This document shows, piece after piece, positions 54,993-64,000 of a stretch of 64,000 nucleotides of DNA. The notes beneath the pieces were generated by a model. It ran no database searches, was not told the DNA's origin, and saw only the letters and a program-made list of their open reading frames with translations. A program made the position numbers and the translations under genes. The stretch is from Buchananella sp. 14KM1171 (GTDB lineage: Bacteria > Actinomycetota > Actinomycetes > Actinomycetales > Actinomycetaceae): assembly GCF_041380365.1 (NCBI RefSeq), contig NZ_CP159981.1:1922001-1986000 (forward strand). The letters are read 5' to 3'. Numbering within the stretch: the stretch's first letter is position 1; each line of letters begins with the position of its first letter.

Positions 54993-55489
54993 GCCGAACC
55001 ACCCCCACCAGCCTCGGCGACATCTACGCGCCGCTGCGCAACCGCCTGCTGGTCTTCGCCGCCGCCGTGACCGCCCTGGGCGCGCTGGGAGGCTGGCTGG
55101 CCCTGGGGTGGCTGGGAGGCGGGCCGGCCACGGGCGGGCTGGGCACGGGCTGGCTGGGCACGGGCGGGCGCGGCGCGCTCAGTGGCGCCCTGGGTGGGGC
55201 GATCACCCTGCTGATCGTGCTGCTGCAGCTGGTGGGCCTGCGCGTGGTGGCCAAGCACCCGCAGCTCGCCCTGGCCGGGCTCCTTGGGGGATTCCTTGCC
55301 AAGTCAGTGCTAATGCTTGGTGCAATCGCGTTGGCGCGATTGACGCCGGCCATCAATCCCGTTGTGTTGTTCCTCACCCTGGTGGTCGGCATCCTGGGCT
55401 CCACCGCGTTCGAGGTGGGCGCTTTGGCCCGGATTCAGCCCATACTGGACGCCGGGGCGGGGACTTCCGTCCCGCGCGAGGGTCGCTGA
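54989..55489 (+). CDS. atpI: ATP synthase assembly protein I-like membrane protein
   Basis: A 166-residue protein with four hydrophobic segments, placed directly before atpB. Family members assist assembly of the c-ring or Mg uptake. The first outside/linker region is a Gly-rich insertion (GWLGGGPATGGLGTGWLGTG) encoded by repetitive DNA at about 55100-55175, which is unusual. The remaining helices (ITLLIVLLQLVGLRVVAKHP, AGLLGGFLAKSVLMLGAIAL) are ordinary. GTG 54989 overlaps the wecA stop. The assignment is mostly by position and topology. Confidence 0.78.
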   Translation: MSRTTPTSLGDIYAPLRNRLLVFAAAVTALGALGGWLALGWLGGGPATGGLGTGWLGTGGRGALSGALGGAITLLIVLLQLVGLRVVAKHPQLALAGLLGGFLAKSVLMLGAIALARLTPAINPVVLFLTLVVGILGSTAFEVGALARIQPILDAGAGTSVPREGR

Positions 55490-55547
55490 ACTAACTAAGG
55501 GCAGCCAGAAATCGGCTATTGTCTCAGCAGCCAATCAATGACGACGA

Positions 55548-56624
<1,077 letters not shown>

Positions 56625-56625
<1 letters not shown>

Positions 56626-57173
56626 TGCAGACGCTCGCCGCAGGGGCGGGCGGCGGAATGCGGGTTTTGCTGCCGCCCCTCTCAGAGGTCTTCTGGGCGG
56701 GACTGGCACTGGCCATCGTCGTCATCGCCCTTTGGAAGTTCGCGCTGCCGAAGCTGACGGCGCTGCTCGACGAGCGCGCCGAGAAGATCGAGAAGGGTCT
56801 TGAGCTGTCCGAGCGTGCCGGGGACGAGCTGGAAGCAGCCCGCGCCCAGGCCGCCGCAGAGCTGACCGAGGCGCGCACGCAGGCCGCGGAGATCCGCGCG
56901 CAGGCCCGCAGCGACGCCAAGACGATCACCGCCGAGGCGCACGAGAAGGCAGCCGCCCACGCCGAGCAGATGCGCGAGCAGGCCCAGGCGTCCATCGCCG
57001 CCTCCCGCGCCGCCGCCGAGCGTGAGCTGCGCAGCGACGTGGGCCGCGTGGCCACGGACCTGGCGGCCCGCATCGTGGGCCAGGAGCTGACTAACCCCGA
57101 CGTCGCCTCCAAGGTCATCGACAGCTTCCTCGACGAGCTGGAGAAGGCACCGGTGAAGGGGAGCCAGGCCTGA
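56625..57173 (+). CDS. atpF: F0F1 ATP synthase subunit b
   Basis: A 182-residue stator subunit. One N-terminal helix (FWAGLALAIVVIALWKFALP) anchors a long Ala/Glu/Arg-rich coiled coil (about 45-160) that reaches subunit delta. It overlaps atpE and atpH by one base each. Confidence 0.94.
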
Positions 57174-58000
57174 TGCGTCCCACCTCCGTAGCTACTCTCA
57201 ACACCGCGGCCGCCAACTGGCGGGCGCTGCTGGCCGACGTTCCCGCAGACCGCCTAAGCAAGGCCCGCGAGATCTTCGCCGTGGCGGACCTGGTGGCATT
57301 CTCTGACCGCTTGGGCCAGGCGCTGACCAACCCGGCCCGCAGCGCGGACGACCGCGCCGAGCTGCTGCGCGACGTGGTTTCCCGCGTCGGGCTGGAAGCC
57401 TCCAGCGAGGTCGTGGACCTGTGCTGCGGCGTGGTGCGAGGCAAGCTGGCGGAGAGCGCAGACCTCATCCAGGTGCTGCACAAGCTGGGGCGAATCACCA
57501 TCCTCTTCGAGGCGCACCTTACCGGTGAGCTGACCCAGCTGGAGCGTGAGCTCGTCTCCGTCCACGAGTTCCTGGGCCAGGAGCCGGCGGTGCGTGCCGC
57601 CGTCTCCGGGCGCCACCTGGTGCCCGAGCACAAGCGCGGCGAGGTGCTGGAATCCGTGCTGGGTGGGCACGTGTCCGCAGCGACGCTGACCCTGCTTTCG
57701 CAGGCGATCCGCACCTGCGGCTCGCGCCCGGCCCGTTCCGTGGTGCGCGAGCTCATCGAGGACGCCGCCCGCGAGCACTCCAGCCTGGTGGCCATGGTCT
57801 CCTCCGTCGTGCCGCTCACCGGCCAGCAGGAGGACCGCCTGGCCGCCGCGCTCCAGCGCATCTACGGCCTGCCCGTCCTGCTGAACATCAACATCCGTCC
57901 CGACGTGGTGGGCGGACTGCACATAACCGTGGGCGACGACGTGATCGACGGATCCGTCCTGACCCGTCTGAACTCTGCTCGCGAGGCGCTCGGCGCCTGA
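57173..58000 (+). CDS. atpH: F0F1 ATP synthase subunit delta
   Basis: A 275-residue stator subunit, the long actinobacterial form without fusion to subunit b. The C-terminal block LLNINIRPDVVGGLHITVGD and VIDGSVLTRL is the family signature. It joins F1 to the b stalk. Confidence 0.93.
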   Translation: MRPTSVATLNTAAANWRALLADVPADRLSKAREIFAVADLVAFSDRLGQALTNPARSADDRAELLRDVVSRVGLEASSEVVDLCCGVVRGKLAESADLIQVLHKLGRITILFEAHLTGELTQLERELVSVHEFLGQEPAVRAAVSGRHLVPEHKRGEVLESVLGGHVSAATLTLLSQAIRTCGSRPARSVVRELIEDAAREHSSLVAMVSSVVPLTGQQEDRLAAALQRIYGLPVLLNINIRPDVVGGLHITVGDDVIDGSVLTRLNSAREALGA

Positions 58001-58030
58001 GAGCCAAGCCCTGGATATAAGGAAGATCAA

Positions 58031-59659
58031 ATGGCTGAGCTGAAGATCCGCCCCGAAGAGATTCGCGCGGCACTGGACAGCTTCATCAACTCCTACGAGC
58101 CCGCCAAGGCGGCCGCGGACGAGGTGGGGCACGTGACGCTTTCCGCCGACGGCATCGCCCAGATTGAGGGCCTGCCCGGCGCCATGGCAAACGAGCTGCT
58201 GCGCTTCGAGGACGGCACGCTTGGCCTGGCCATGAACCTGGACGTGCGCGAGATCGGCGCCGTGGTCCTGGGTGACTTCAGCGGCATCGAGGAGGGCCAG
58301 GAGGTGCACCGCACCGGCGAGGTTCTCTCCGTGCCGGTTGGCGACGCCTACCTGGGCCGCGTGGTTGACCCGCTCGGCAACCCCATCGACGGCCTGGGCG
58401 CCATCGAGTCCGAGGGCCGCCGCGCCCTGGAGCTGCAGGCTCCCGGCGTGATGATGCGCAAGAGCGTCCACGAGCCCCTCCAGACCGGCCTGAAGGCGAT
58501 CGACTCCATGATCCCGATCGGTCGCGGCCAGCGTCAGCTCATCATCGGTGACCGTCAGACCGGCAAGACCGCCATCGCGATCGACACCATCCTGAACCAG
58601 AAGGCCAACTGGGACAGCGGCGACCCGCAGAAGCAGGTGCGCTGCATCTACGTCGCCATCGGCCAGAAGGGCTCCACCATCGCCGCCGTGCGCGGCGCCC
58701 TGGAGGAGGCCGGCGCCCTGGAGTACACCACGATCGTGGCCTCCCCGGCGTCCGACCCGGCCGGCTTCAAGTACCTGGCCCCCTACACCGGCTCCGCGAT
58801 CGGCCAGCACTGGATGTACCAGGGCAAGCACGTCCTGATCATCTTCGACGACCTGTCCAAGCAGGCCGAGGCCTACCGCGCCGTCTCCCTGCTGCTGCGC
58901 CGCCCGCCGGGCCGCGAGGCCTACCCGGGTGACGTGTTCTACCTGCACTCCCGCCTGCTGGAGCGCTGCGCCAAGCTGAGCGACGAGCTGGGCGGCGGCT
59001 CGATGACCGGCCTGCCGGTCATCGAGACCAAGGCGAACGACGTCTCCGCCTACATCCCCACCAACGTCATCTCCATCACGGACGGCCAGATCTTCCTGCA
59101 GTCCGACCTCTTCAACGCCAACCAGCGCCCCGCCGTGGACGTGGGTATCTCCGTCTCCCGAGTCGGTGGCGCCGCCCAGATCAAGGCGATGAAGCAGGTG
59201 GCCGGTACGCTCAAGCTGACCCTGGCCCAGTACTTCTCCATGGCGGCCTTCGCCATGTTCGCCTCCGACCTGGACGCGGTCACCCGTCGTCAGCTGGCCC
59301 GAGGCGAGCGCCTGATGCAGCTGCTGCGCCAGCCGCAGTACACCCCCTACCCGGTCGAGGAGCAGGTTGCCTCCATCTGGGCCGGCACCAACGGCTACCT
59401 CGACAAGATCGAGGTGGAGGACGTGCTGAAGTTCGAGGAGCAGTTCCTGGACCACCTGCGCGCCCACACCGGCGTGCTCAAGGAGATCGCCGCCACCGGC
59501 AAGCTGGAAAAGGCCACCGAGGAGGAGCTGCGCGCCGCAGCCGAGCTCTTCGTGGACCAGTTCACCGGCGTCGCGAGCGCCGAGGCAGGGGAGGCCGACG
59601 AGGACGGCCCGCAGGCCGAGTACGACACCGAGCAGGTCGTTCGCCGGAAGCAGGCCTGA
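58031..59659 (+). CDS. atpA: F0F1 ATP synthase subunit alpha
   Basis: A 542-residue regulatory nucleotide-binding subunit. The P-loop is [15 protein letters not shown]; the arginine-finger region is [20 protein letters not shown]. The N-terminus (about 1-30) binds delta. The C-terminal 30 residues are an acidic tail. AAGGAAG lies just before the ATG. Confidence 0.97.
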   Translation: MAELKIRPEEIRAALDSFINSYEPAKAAADEVGHVTLSADGIAQIEGLPGAMANELLRFEDGTLGLAMNLDVREIGAVVLGDFSGIEEGQEVHRTGEVLSVPVGDAYLGRVVDPLGNPIDGLGAIESEGRRALELQAPGVMMRKSVHEPLQTGLKAIDSMIPIGRGQRQLIIGDRQTGKTAIAIDTILNQKANWDSGDPQKQVRCIYVAIGQKGSTIAAVRGALEEAGALEYTTIVASPASDPAGFKYLAPYTGSAIGQHWMYQGKHVLIIFDDLSKQAEAYRAVSLLLRRPPGREAYPGDVFYLHSRLLERCAKLSDELGGGSMTGLPVIETKANDVSAYIPTNVISITDGQIFLQSDLFNANQRPAVDVGISVSRVGGAAQIKAMKQVAGTLKLTLAQYFSMAAFAMFASDLDAVTRRQLARGERLMQLLRQPQYTPYPVEEQVASIWAGTNGYLDKIEVEDVLKFEEQFLDHLRAHTGVLKEIAATGKLEKATEEELRAAAELFVDQFTGVASAEAGEADEDGPQAEYDTEQVVRRKQA

Positions 59660-59661
59660 CA

Positions 59662-60573
59662 ATGGGCGGAAAGCAGCGAATCTACAAGCAGCGGATCCGC
59701 TCCACCCAGACCCTGAAGAAGGTGTTCCGTGCGATGGAGCTGATCGCGGCCTCGCGTATCGGCAAGGCGCGCAACCGCGCCCAGAGCGCGAGCCCGTACG
59801 ACGCTGCCCTCACCGAGGCCATCGGCCTGCTCTCCGCGCACGCGGACTTCGACCACCCCCTCACCCAGGACCCGAGCGAGCGTGCCGACAACAAGCGCGT
59901 CGCCGTGCTCGTGGTCGCGGCCGACCGCGGCATGGCGGGCTCCTACTCGGCCACCGTGCTGCGCGAGGCCGAGCGCCTGATCGCCTCGCTCGTGGACGAG
60001 GGGCGCGAGCCCGTCATCTACGTGGCCGGCCGCCGCGCCGCCGCCTACTTCCGCTTCCGCGGGCGCGAGGTGGAGCGCATCTGGTCCGGCAACAGCGACA
60101 GCCCCACCGAAGAGGACATGCACGAGATCGCGCAGGTGCTCTACGAGCGGTTCATCGCCAAGCCCGACGACGGTGGCGTGGCAGAAGTCCACATGGTCTA
60201 CACGCGCTTCGTCTCCATGGTCTCCCAGGTCCCGCAGGTGCGGCGCATGCTGCCCCTGCAGGTGGTGGACGCCGACTACGACGGCGTGCCCGACGCAGAG
60301 CAGCGCACCCCGCTCTACGAATTCGAGCCTTCCGCCAACGAGGTCCTGGACGCGCTGCTGCCCATCTACGTGCGCTCCCGCATCCGCAACGCCCTGCTGC
60401 AGTCGGCCGCCTCCGAGCTCGCCGCCCGCCAGCAGGCCATGCACACCGCCACGGACAACGCCGAAGACTTGATCCGTGACTACACCCGACTTGCCAACTC
60501 GGCTCGCCAGGCCGAGATTACCCAGGAAATCAGCGAGATCGTGTCGGGGGCAGACGCCCTCGCGGCGAGCTGA
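59662..60573 (+). CDS. atpG: F0F1 ATP synthase subunit gamma
   Basis: A 303-residue central rotor. The N-terminal helix (QRIYKQRIRSTQTLKKVFRA) and the C-terminal helix (NALLQSAASELAARQQAMHT then ATDNAEDLIRDYTRLANSAR) form the coiled coil within the alpha/beta ring. It starts two bases after the atpA stop. Confidence 0.95.
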   Translation: MGGKQRIYKQRIRSTQTLKKVFRAMELIAASRIGKARNRAQSASPYDAALTEAIGLLSAHADFDHPLTQDPSERADNKRVAVLVVAADRGMAGSYSATVLREAERLIASLVDEGREPVIYVAGRRAAAYFRFRGREVERIWSGNSDSPTEEDMHEIAQVLYERFIAKPDDGGVAEVHMVYTRFVSMVSQVPQVRRMLPLQVVDADYDGVPDAEQRTPLYEFEPSANEVLDALLPIYVRSRIRNALLQSAASELAARQQAMHTATDNAEDLIRDYTRLANSARQAEITQEISEIVSGADALAAS

Positions 60574-62037
<1,464 letters not shown>

Positions 62038-62042
62038 TCACC

Positions 62043-62300
62043 GTGGCGCTCAAGGTAAACATCGTGGCCCGCACGCACGACGTGTGGGAAGGCGAAGCGC
62101 AGTCTGTGGTGGTGCCCGCTCTCTCTGGAGAGCTGGGCATCCTCCCCGGCCGCCAACCGATCCTGGCCGCCCTGGCCAGCGGCGAGGTGCGCGTGACCGA
62201 CACCGCCGGTGCCACCCACACCTTCCACGTAGACGGCGGCTTCGCCAACGTCGACCGTGACATCATCACCGTGTTAGCCGACTACGCCAAGCTGGGCTAA
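62043..62300 (+). CDS. atpC: F0F1 ATP synthase subunit epsilon
   Basis: An 85-residue subunit, mostly the N-terminal beta sandwich (VVVPALSGELGILPGRQPIL). The C-terminal helical hairpin found in longer forms is absent, as in many actinobacteria, so inhibition by that arm is not expected. GTG 62043 lies five bases after atpD. Confidence 0.93.
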   Translation: MALKVNIVARTHDVWEGEAQSVVVPALSGELGILPGRQPILAALASGEVRVTDTAGATHTFHVDGGFANVDRDIITVLADYAKLG

Positions 62301-62303
62301 GCC

Positions 62304-62681
62304 ATGGAATGGTGGTGGGCGCTAGCAATCGCGATACCGCTGGGAATCCTGGCGGCGCTGGCCCTGCTGCGCAAGGCCGCCCTGCGCGACCGCATCGGCA
62401 GCTTCCGCTGCAAGGTCCGCGCCGGTGGCGAAGAGCGCGAGGTGCCCGGCTACCTCGTGTTCGGTTCCACCACCATCTACGTCTACCGCTCCGTGTTCGT
62501 GGGCGTGCGGCGCTTTCGCGCCTACACCCGCCACAGCTTCGAGATGAGCGCCGACCCCGCCGGGGACGGCCAGGTGAACGTCCACATGGGCGCCGACGTG
62601 CTTCGCGTCTCCGCCGACGTGTACGCCGCCATGGTCGCCTGGGTTGACGCCGCCGGGCCCCGCGAGGAGCCCCTGCTCTAG
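62304..62681 (+). CDS. DUF2550 family membrane-anchored protein
   Basis: A 125-residue protein with one N-terminal membrane helix (WWWALAIAIPLGILAALALL) and a soluble domain of about 95 residues (FRCKVRAGGEEREVPGYLVF). DUF2550 genes follow atpC across actinobacteria; the function is unknown. It starts three bases after atpC and is surely cotranscribed. Confidence 0.88.
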   Translation: MEWWWALAIAIPLGILAALALLRKAALRDRIGSFRCKVRAGGEEREVPGYLVFGSTTIYVYRSVFVGVRRFRAYTRHSFEMSADPAGDGQVNVHMGADVLRVSADVYAAMVAWVDAAGPREEPLL

Positions 62682-62724
62682 CCCAAGCCTCCCGGCGCCC
62701 GCCCTCGCAGCGAGCCCGGGTCTG

Positions 62725-62777
62725 AGCGCCGCAGCGAGAAGAGGATTTTGGCCTTCCCGCTGCGGCGCTTCGTTTTG
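62725..62777 (+). terminator. Terminator of the atp-DUF2550 operon
   Basis: A 12-bp stem, AGCGCCGCAGCG with its exact complement (62758-62769), encloses a 21-base loop and is followed by TCGTTTTG. Confidence 0.75.
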
Positions 62778-62778
62778 T

Positions 62779-62796
62779 CTGGACGACGCTGCCGCC
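62779..62796 (+). repeat. Recurrent 18-base motif, intergenic copy
   Basis: CTGGACGACGCTGCCGCC, one base from the consensus GTGGACGACGYTGCCGCC, directly after the operon terminator in the gap before nucS. Confidence 0.6.
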
Positions 62797-62878
62797 GTAC
62801 CGCCCGGATCGGTGCGCGCAGACCCGCTGGGGCCGGGCTGGGCGTGCGGCGTTGGCCGGAGCCGCTAGGCTACGGGCC

Positions 62879-63574
62879 GTGCGTGTTGTGTTTGCTGACT
62901 GCTCCGTGACCTACTCCGGCCGCCTGGATGCCCGCCTGCCCAGGGCGTTGCGGGTACTGATGTTGAAGGCCGATGGTTCGGTGCTGGTTCACGCCGACGG
63001 CGGCTCGTACAAGCCGCTGAACTGGATGAGCCCGCCGTGCAACTTCAGCGAGGCCGAGCCGGAGCCGGACGCGGCGGCCGAGGGGGCCACGCAGGTGTGG
63101 AAGGTGGCCGCAGCCAAGGCGGACGACGTCTTGACCATCACCATCTACAACGTGGTGGCTGACGTCGAGGAGGCCCTGGGCGTGGACCCGGGCCTGGAGA
63201 AGGACGGCGTGGAGGCCCACCTGCAGGAGCTCCTGGCGGAGCAGGTGGAGCTGATCGGCCAGGGCGTGAGCCTGGTGCGCCGCGAGTACCCGACCGCGAT
63301 CGGTCCGGTGGACCTGCTGGTGCGCAACCCGGAGGGCGGCCACGTGGCTGTGGAGGTCAAGCGGCGCGGCGAGATCGACGGGGTGGAGCAGCTCACCCGC
63401 TACCTGGAGCTGCTCAACCGCGACCCGCTGTTGGCCCCCGTCACCGGCGTGTTCGCCGCCCAGGTGATCAAGCCGCAGGCACGCGTGCTGGCCGCAGACC
63501 GGGGCATCGGCTGCCTGCTGCTGGACTACGCCGCCATGCGCGGGGTGGACGACTCCGACTCGCGGCTCTTTTGA
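62879..63574 (+). CDS. nucS: Mismatch endonuclease NucS (EndoMS)
   Basis: A 231-residue RecB-like nuclease that cuts both strands at mismatches and provides mismatch repair in actinobacteria lacking MutS/MutL. The N-terminal dimer/DNA-binding domain is [20 protein letters not shown]. The catalytic core is [20 protein letters not shown] followed by [20 protein letters not shown], with the Asp, Glu and Lys of the D-(E-x-K) motif. GTG 62879 gives the standard N-terminus. Typical clamp-binding motifs at the C-terminus are weak (DDSDSRLF). Confidence 0.92.
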   Translation: MRVVFADCSVTYSGRLDARLPRALRVLMLKADGSVLVHADGGSYKPLNWMSPPCNFSEAEPEPDAAAEGATQVWKVAAAKADDVLTITIYNVVADVEEALGVDPGLEKDGVEAHLQELLAEQVELIGQGVSLVRREYPTAIGPVDLLVRNPEGGHVAVEVKRRGEIDGVEQLTRYLELLNRDPLLAPVTGVFAAQVIKPQARVLAADRGIGCLLLDYAAMRGVDDSDSRLF

Positions 63575-64000
63575 TGGCGAGCTCCCCGGCGGCCCGCCCG
63601 GCCGCAACCAGCGTAGAGGGCTTCAAGAGCGCCAAGCCCGGAGCGGGCTCGGTCGGGGCGGCGGCGCAACTGCCGCCGGAGGCCAGCCTGCTGCGGATCG
63701 TGGCGCAGGGGCTGGTGCCCGCTACTGCCGGAGCCGACCCGGTGGAGGCGGTAGCCAAGTTGTTGGCGGTCCAGGGCCAGCAGGCGAGCGCAATCCCGCA
63801 TGCCCTCCTGGCGCGCACCCAGGGCACGAGTAAGGCCGAGGTGGAGGGCGCATTCGGGCCCACCGGGCTGGTGCGTTCCTGGCCGATGCGAGGCACCGTG
63901 CACGTCACGACTGCGGCGGACCACCACTGGTTGCGCGAGACCCTGCGCCACCGCGACACCTACGTGCGCAATCACCTGAAGAACCTGGGCCTGCCGCCGA
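63574..64000 (+). CDS. Winged-helix DNA-binding (HTH_42, YcaQ/AlkX-like) protein, N-terminal part (partial)
   Basis: Cut by the window end. The first 142 residues show a variable Ala/Pro/Gly-rich start, then LLAVQGQQASAIPHALLART and GLVRSWPMRGTVHVTTAADH, which is the pattern of the winged-helix family that includes DNA crosslink-repair glycosylases. The ATG overlaps the nucS stop by one base, so the two may form a DNA-repair operon. The catalytic part lies outside the window, so activity cannot be judged. Confidence 0.75.
   Translation, partial: MASSPAARPAATSVEGFKSAKPGAGSVGAAAQLPPEASLLRIVAQGLVPATAGADPVEAVAKLLAVQGQQASAIPHALLARTQGTSKAEVEGAFGPTGLVRSWPMRGTVHVTTAADHHWLRETLRHRDTYVRNHLKNLGLPP

Overview
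The window is a GC-rich chromosomal segment from an actinobacterium. The evidence is consistent: a fused E1/E2-type 2-oxoglutarate decarboxylase (Kgd), a SigR/RsrA-type sigma and zinc anti-sigma pair, the 24-residue ribosomal protein bL37, the mismatch endonuclease NucS, a DUF2550 gene after the ATP synthase operon, an Arg-rich insertion in Rho, and the run argS-lysA / hom-thrC-thrB-rho-rpmE-prfA-prmC-tsaC-wecA-atp that is typical of the phylum. The surface enzyme with CWB2 repeats and the general gene content suggest a host-associated member of the Actinomycetaceae, but the genus cannot be fixed from this sequence.

Layout. 1-3.6 kb: tail of a UDP-glucose dehydrogenase-like gene, a histidine kinase/response regulator pair, a small anchored acidic protein and a DUF6912 gene. 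3.6-9.1 kb: a decaying accessory island. It holds a symmetric array of eight 20-bp units, an AAA+ ATPase with a winged-helix tail, a duplicated and frameshifted piece of sbcC, a cut-off transposase, a streptogrisin-like protease broken by one stop codon at its pro/mature junction, a frameshifted HTH gene and a decayed hemG-like flavodoxin gene. 9.1-19.2 kb: sbcC-sbcD, hisN, rsgA, aroA, a DoxX-like gene, sigR-rsrA, bL37 and an SGNH hydrolase. 19.4-28.7 kb: kgd, two overlapping CNNM/CorC-type transporter genes, an M23 peptidase and an M81 peptidase. 28.8-34.4 kb: tRNA-Arg(CCG), a sugar kinase/nucleotidyltransferase pair, argS and lysA.

34.4-45.1 kb is a second accessory insertion. It separates lysA from hom, which are neighbours in many actinobacteria. 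It carries a 1436-residue secreted, wall-bound glycosidase on the plus strand. On the minus strand lies a six-gene locus: three tandem paralogous lipoproteins of unknown family, a membrane adaptor with a peptidoglycan-binding domain, an ABC ATPase and an FtsX/MacB-like permease. This locus is the best candidate for an undescribed system.

45.1-64 kb is core: threonine biosynthesis (hom, thrC, thrB), rho, rpmE, prfA, a single-frame prmC-tsaC fusion, wecA, the complete atpI-B-E-F-H-A-G-D-C operon, DUF2550, nucS and the start of a winged-helix (HTH_42) protein. Stop/start overlaps of 1-4 bases chain prfA through atpI and link sbcD-sbcC, the kinase/regulator pair, sigR-rsrA and the ABC genes, so these are probably translationally coupled. 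An 18-base motif, GTGGACGACGYTGCCGCC, recurs across the window, including in three otherwise empty gaps.
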